Positions 6,776-9,709 of a stretch of 9,709 bases of DNA are shown here, piece after piece. Below the pieces are notes generated by a model. The model was not told the DNA's origin. It saw only the letters and a list, made by a program, of their open reading frames with translations, and ran no database searches. The stretch is from the NCBI GenBank assembly GCA_023386115.1, contig JAEWKL010000177.1, forward strand, positions 1 to 9,709. Direction: 5' to 3'. The stretch's first letter is position 1, and each line of letters opens with the position of its first letter. A program made the translations under genes and the position numbers. The stretch comes from Pseudomonadota bacterium. GTDB lineage: Bacteria; Pseudomonadota; Alphaproteobacteria; Rhizobiales; Beijerinckiaceae.

Positions 6776-6842
6776 ATATACGGGATGTATGTGAGGAAGC
6801 ACGGATACGGAGCGTATGTCAATTCACATACGTTCCGTATGT
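6776..6842. promoter_or_regulatory. three-copy palindromic operator of the TetR regulator
   Basis: Three 17-bp sites of the form ACATACG-N3-CGTATGT lie between the divergent genes. Site 3 (6826-6842) is a perfect 7+7 palindrome, ACATACGTTCCGTATGT. Site 1 (6776-6792) matches 12 of the 14 arm bases, and site 2 (6803-6819) matches 12 of 14 as well. Sites 2 and 3 are also mirror images of each other over 15 bases with one mismatch. Starts are 27 and 23 bp apart. On the minus strand a TTGACA box (6817-6822) sits in site 2, at a distance suited to the RidA promoter, though no good -10 is seen. Binding of the TetR protein here would block both promoters, which is the normal mode of self-repression. 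The operator-protein pairing is inferred from position. Confidence 0.75.
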
Positions 6843-6860
6843 CGCGAAAGGTGGGTCGGG

Positions 6861-7448
6861 GTGGCCGGACGACGCGCGCAGATGATGGAGGAGACGAGGG
6901 ACAAGCTCATCCGGACCGCCCGGGAGGCCTTCGCACGGACGGGCTATGCGGCCGCCTCGATGGACGAGCTGACCGCCGCGGCCGGGCTGACGCGGGGCGC
7001 GCTCTATCACCATTTCGGCGACAAGAAGGGGCTGCTCCAGGCGGTGATCGACCGGATCGACGCCGAGATGGCGGCCCGCCTGCGCGCAATCGGAGAGAGG
7101 GCCTCCAACCCGTGGCGCGGCCTCCTCGACGAGTACCGGGCCTATATCGAGATGGCGCTGGAGCCGGAGATCCAGCGCATCCTGCTCCTCGACGGCCCGG
7201 CGGTCTTAGGGGACCCGTCGCTGTGGCCGAGCCAGAATGCCTGCCTTGCCGAGACGACCCGGCGCATCCAGAGCCTCGTCGCGGACGGAGCGATCCCCCC
7301 GGTGGACGCGGAGGCCGCCGCGCGCCTCCTCAACGGCGCCTCGCTCCACGCCGCCCTCTGGGTCGCGGCCTCGCGGGAGCCGGAGGCGACCCTGGGCAAG
7401 GCGCTCGACGCGTTCCGGCGGCTCGCCGAGGGGTTGGCGCGCCCTTGA
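6861..7448 (+). CDS. TetR/AcrR family transcriptional regulator
   Basis: This 195-aa repressor starts at GTG 6861. AAAGGTGG (6847-6854) lies at the right distance upstream, and the more distant ATG at 6816 would be inside operator site 2. The N-terminal TetR_N domain is plain: ETRDKLIRTAREAFARTGY (11-29), then the helix-turn-helix with SMDELTAAAGLTRGALYHHF (33-52) and the DKKGLLQAVI that follows. The C-terminal part (about 75-190) is the helical ligand-binding and dimer domain, with EPEIQRILLLDGPAVLG as a recognisable stretch of an AcrR-type C-domain. The effector is unknown. It is divergent from the RidA-family gene and separated from it by 104 bp holding three copies of a palindrome, so it likely represses both itself and RidA. 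Its stop lies only 8 bases before the TTGACA box of the next unit. Confidence 0.92.
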   Translation: MAGRRAQMMEETRDKLIRTAREAFARTGYAAASMDELTAAAGLTRGALYHHFGDKKGLLQAVIDRIDAEMAARLRAIGERASNPWRGLLDEYRAYIEMALEPEIQRILLLDGPAVLGDPSLWPSQNACLAETTRRIQSLVADGAIPPVDAEAAARLLNGASLHAALWVAASREPEATLGKALDAFRRLAEGLARP

Positions 7449-7455
7449 GCGCACC

Positions 7456-7484
7456 TTGACACCCGCCCCCGCACCCCCCACTGT
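7456..7484 (+). promoter_or_regulatory. candidate promoter of the riboswitch transcript
   Basis: A perfect TTGACA -35 box at 7456-7461 is followed, after 17 bases, by a poor -10 (CACTGT, 7479-7484). The predicted start near 7491 falls right at the 5' edge of the TPP aptamer, which supports the placement, but the -10 is weak. Confidence 0.35.
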
Positions 7485-7489
7485 CTCCG

Positions 7490-7601
7490 GCTCCCAGGGG
7501 GGCCTCGTGAGGAGGCTGAGATTCCGCCGGTCCGGACCCGTCCGGGCGCCGCGGTGACCCTATGAACCTGATCCGGGTCATGCCGGCGTAGGGATGCGGG
7601 A
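7490..7601 (+). ncRNA. TPP riboswitch (THI-box aptamer)
   Basis: The conserved parts of the thiamine pyrophosphate aptamer are all visible in order. First comes GGGGGGCC with a small hairpin around 7497-7514, then CTGAGA at 7516-7521. A variable P3 arm follows, with CCGGAC/GTCCGG pairing at about 7532-7546. Then come ACCC-TATGAACCTGAT (7557-7572), GGGTCATGCCGGCGTAGGGA (7575-7594), and a closing P1 that can pair TCCC (7492-7495) with GGGA (7598-7601). TPP aptamers usually switch off thiamine synthesis or transport genes when TPP is plentiful. Here the next gene, starting 91 bases on, is a LuxE-family acyl-protein synthetase. Regulation may act on transcription (hairpin plus T-run at 7603-7636) or on translation. 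Confidence 0.93.
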
Positions 7602-7636
7602 CCGGCGCGGCCGCGGGGCCGACCAAGCCGTCTTTT
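7600..7636 (+). terminator. possible riboswitch-controlled terminator
   Basis: Just after the aptamer, GAC-C-GGC (7600-7606) can pair with GCCGTC (7627-7632) around an inner perfect stem CGGCC/GGCCG (7608-7612, 7617-7621). The hairpin is followed by TTTT (7633-7636). Its 5' arm overlaps the end of P1, so aptamer folding could influence it. The stem has a bulge and an uneven internal loop and the T-run is short, so this is a candidate only. Confidence 0.35.
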
Positions 7637-7692
7637 CGCGCATGATCTCCGCCGGACTGGCCGTCGCCCGGGATGGGCGCGAGGTGGCCGTC

Positions 7693-8769
7693 ATGTCGCA
7701 AGCGGAGATCGTCGGGGCCCTCCTCGATTTCATCGGGCGCCCGAGCGCGACCGAGGCGGAGTTCGAGGCGCTGGCGCTGCGGCTCTTCGCCTACCAGTTC
7801 GCCCACAACGCGCCGTACCGCCGCTTCGCGCAACAGCGCGGGCGCACGCCGCTGACGGTCCGGCGCTGGCGCGACATCCCGGCGGTGCCGATCAAGGCGT
7901 TCAAGGACCTGACCTTGAGCTGCTGTCCGCCCGACGAGGCCGAGCGGGTGTTCATGACGAGCGGCACGACCGGGAGCGGGCGGGGCCGCAGCTACCACCC
8001 GACGCTCGCGGTCTACGACGCCTCGATGCTCAAAGGCTTCGCCGCCCGGATCATGCGCGGGCGGAAGACGATCCGGATGGGCATCCTGTTCCCGGACGAG
8101 GCGGCGCTGCCGAACTCCTCCCTCGCCCATTACCTGGCGCTGGCGAAGGACACGTTCGGGACCGAGGACAGCGCGGTCTTCGTCGGCCCCGGGGGTCTCG
8201 CCCTCGACGCGTTGCTGACGTTCCTTGCCGAGGCCGAGGCCGTGGGCGAACCCATCGCACTGCTCGGCGCCACCTACGCCTTCGTGCCGGTGATGGACGC
8301 CCTGGCGGAGCAGGGCCGCCGCTTCGCCCTGCCGGCGGGAAGTTTTCTCTTCGACACCGGCGGCTTCAAGGGCCAGTCGCGCGAGATCGAGCCGGACACG
8401 TTCTACGACGGGCTCTCGCAGGCCTTCGGGGTGACGCGGAGCGAATGCCTCAACATGTACGGCATGACCGAGCTGAGCACCCAGTTCTACGACGACGGCA
8501 ACGCGAACTGCCCGCCCGTGAAGTCCGGTCCGCACTGGATCCGCAGCCGCGTCGTCGATCCGCTGACCGGCCACGACCTGCCCGAGGGCGAGACCGGCGT
8601 GCTGGTCCACCATGACCTCGCCCACTTCAACTCGGTCTCGGCGATCCTGACCGAGGATGCCGGGGTGATCGCACCGGGCGGCTTCACACTGCTCGGCCGG
8701 GTCGAGGGCTCGGCCTCGCGCGGCTGCTCGGTCGCAGTGGCCGAGTTCCTGGCCGCCGCCCAGGGATGA
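7693..8769 (+). CDS. LuxE-family acyl-protein synthetase (acyl-adenylating)
   Basis: This 358-aa enzyme of the adenylate-forming LuxE family activates a carboxylic acid with ATP to acyl-AMP and passes the acyl group to its own cysteine, then to a LuxC-type reductase. Visible are the ATP-binding loop FMTSGTTGSGRGRS (87-100), DTGGFKGQ (221-228), the adenylate motif NMYGMTE (254-260), and a C-terminal RGCS with C345, placed like the acylated cysteine of luminous-bacteria LuxE (Cys364 in Photobacterium, from memory). The start at 7693 has GAGGTGG at 7681-7687 with good spacing. In-frame ATGs at 7594 and 7642 lie in the riboswitch or its expression region and have no ribosome site. The stop overlaps the reductase start as ATGA. 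No LuxA, LuxB or LuxD is seen, so the role is not light production. The acyl substrate is unknown. Confidence 0.9.
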   Translation: MSQAEIVGALLDFIGRPSATEAEFEALALRLFAYQFAHNAPYRRFAQQRGRTPLTVRRWRDIPAVPIKAFKDLTLSCCPPDEAERVFMTSGTTGSGRGRSYHPTLAVYDASMLKGFAARIMRGRKTIRMGILFPDEAALPNSSLAHYLALAKDTFGTEDSAVFVGPGGLALDALLTFLAEAEAVGEPIALLGATYAFVPVMDALAEQGRRFALPAGSFLFDTGGFKGQSREIEPDTFYDGLSQAFGVTRSECLNMYGMTELSTQFYDDGNANCPPVKSGPHWIRSRVVDPLTGHDLPEGETGVLVHHDLAHFNSVSAILTEDAGVIAPGGFTLLGRVEGSASRGCSVAVAEFLAAAQG

Positions 8770-9709
8770 GTGTCCTCGAGCAGGCCGGGCATCTGCCGGG
8801 CATCCCCGCCGAGAGGATCGGCCGGCGCATCGTCGAGCACCGCGCCTGGGGCGAGACCATCGCGGTGGCCCTGCCGGACCTCAGTGAGGATCAGGCGAAG
8901 GCCTTGTGCGGACATGTCCGCGCCCGCGCCCGCGAGACCCTGCGGCGGATGGAGACCGCCCGCATCGTCGCGGCGATCGACCGGGCGAGCGCCTGCCTGC
9001 TCGACCGCGCCCACCCGTTGCGCCGCAAGGCGGAGGCACTCCTGCCGGTCGTCACCGGCTACGACCGCGAGACGGTGCGCCTCGGCCTGTCGAGCTACCT
9101 CAAGACCTTCCGGCGGCCGCAGCTCCTGCGCTTCCTCGCCGAGGATTTTTCCAATCCGGGCGTGCTCGACGGGTTCCAGCCGGCGGTGAAGGGCGGGTTC
9201 GTGCGGGCGCGGGGGCCCGACCTGCTGCTCCACGTCTGGGCCGGCAACGTCCCGGCCCTGCCGCTGTGGAGCCTCGTCTCGGGGCTCCTGGTCAAGGCCG
9301 GCAGCATCGGCAAGCTCGCCTCCGCCGAGCCGCTCACCGCCGGCTGGTTCGCACACCTGATCGCGCAGGCCGACCCCGAGCTCGGCGAGTGCCTGGCGGT
9401 CACCTGGTGGAAGGGCGGCACCGGCGGGACCGAAGCGGCCTTCCTAGGCCAGGCCGATTGCGTCATGGCCTATGGCGGCAACGAGACCCTGACGGCCTTG
9501 CGCGCCAAGGTGCCGGTCACGACCCGGTTCCTGCCGCACGGCCACCGCATCGGCTTCGCGATGGTCGCCCGCGAGGCGCTCGACAGCCGCCGCGCCGGGC
9601 CGCTGGCCCGGCTCGCCGCCCAGGACATCGTGCGCTACGAGCAGCAGGGCTGCTACGCGCCGCAGATGCTGTTCGTCGAGCGCGGCGGTCCGGTCGCGCC
9701 GGACGAGTT
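8766..9709 (+). CDS. LuxC-family acyl-CoA / acyl-protein reductase (3' end cut by the window)
   Basis: The first 314 codons of a LuxC-family NADPH-dependent reductase are present; full-length members have about 450-490 residues. It converts the LuxE-bound or CoA-bound acyl thioester to an aldehyde. ATG 8766 overlaps the LuxE stop as ATGA. Family marks are HVWAGNVPALPLWSLV (156-171), the cofactor region VKAGSIGKLAS (176-186), AYGGNETL (235-242), and a cysteine in YEQQGCYAPQ (291-300). C296 lies where LuxC keeps its catalytic, acyl-accepting cysteine. No frameshift or stop is seen up to the window edge. Coupled with the LuxE-like protein it forms a two-part acid reductase; its product aldehyde would go to an enzyme encoded beyond 9709. 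Confidence 0.9.
   Translation, partial: MSVLEQAGHLPGIPAERIGRRIVEHRAWGETIAVALPDLSEDQAKALCGHVRARARETLRRMETARIVAAIDRASACLLDRAHPLRRKAEALLPVVTGYDRETVRLGLSSYLKTFRRPQLLRFLAEDFSNPGVLDGFQPAVKGGFVRARGPDLLLHVWAGNVPALPLWSLVSGLLVKAGSIGKLASAEPLTAGWFAHLIAQADPELGECLAVTWWKGGTGGTEAAFLGQADCVMAYGGNETLTALRAKVPVTTRFLPHGHRIGFAMVAREALDSRRAGPLARLAAQDIVRYEQQGCYAPQMLFVERGGPVAPDE

Noticed and set aside
5408..6802. 464-codon minus-strand frame over the TIR-like gene and RidA
   Set aside because: It covers two plausible genes in another frame and has arginine-rich low-complexity translation, typical of GC-rich antisense frames.
6816..6860. Upstream ATG start for the TetR gene
   Set aside because: It falls inside operator site 2, adds residues not typical of TetR N-termini, and lacks a ribosome site; GTG 6861 has one.
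7562..7591. Tiny ATG-to-TAG frame (MNLIRVMPA) inside the riboswitch
   Set aside because: It is made by the conserved TPP aptamer core, has no ribosome site, and would appear by chance in many THI boxes.
1..9709. CRISPR array, tRNA, rRNA, transposase or integrase
   Set aside because: No regularly spaced repeats, no tRNA-like cloverleaf and no transposase or integrase motifs were seen on reading the sequence and its translated frames.

Overview
The window is GC-rich DNA (roughly 70% or more in most genes, judged by eye). Its codon use, GTG starts, overlapping stop/start codons and gene families suggest an alphaproteobacterium of the Rhizobiales, most like Methylobacterium. That placement is inference; there is no rRNA or marker gene here.

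Layout. (1) 1-147: a hairpin-rich stretch that looks like a dispersed intergenic repeat. It runs up to a PotB-type ABC transporter permease whose 5' end may be lost. (2) 148-3654, plus strand: an operon of permease, metal-dependent amidohydrolase and COG0523 (CobW/G3E) GTPase, the last two joined by a GTGA overlap. This reads as uptake of a small nitrogenous compound, its hydrolysis, and a metal chaperone for the hydrolase. (3) 3660-4511, minus strand: a classical short-chain dehydrogenase/reductase, convergent with the GTPase. (4) 4512-5129: 618 bases without a convincing gene. They include a strongly AT-rich tract (about 4741-4950, near 33% GC) that stands out from its surroundings, and then a good promoter. 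(5) 5130-6253, plus strand: two overlapping accessory genes, a small basic DUF2188-like protein and a 232-aa protein with TIR / nucleoside-deoxyribosyltransferase-like signatures. Together they may form a small defence or stress cassette. (6) 6346-7448: a divergent RidA-family gene and TetR regulator, sharing a 104-bp intergenic region with three copies of a 17-bp palindromic operator. (7) 7456-9709: a promoter-like box, a clear TPP (THI-box) riboswitch, then a LuxE-family acyl-protein synthetase and a LuxC-family acyl-CoA/fatty-acid reductase, which is cut by the window end.

The most interesting region is the last. A thiamine-pyrophosphate aptamer stands directly in front of a LuxE/LuxC acyl-activating and reducing pair, with no thiamine biosynthesis or transport gene next to it. 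LuxE activates a carboxylic acid to an acyl-adenylate and then an acyl-thioester, and LuxC reduces the thioester to an aldehyde. TPP control would make sense if genes beyond the window encode a TPP-dependent aldehyde-condensing enzyme or a thiamine-related product. The second most interesting region is the TIR-like/DUF2188 pair next to the AT-rich tract.
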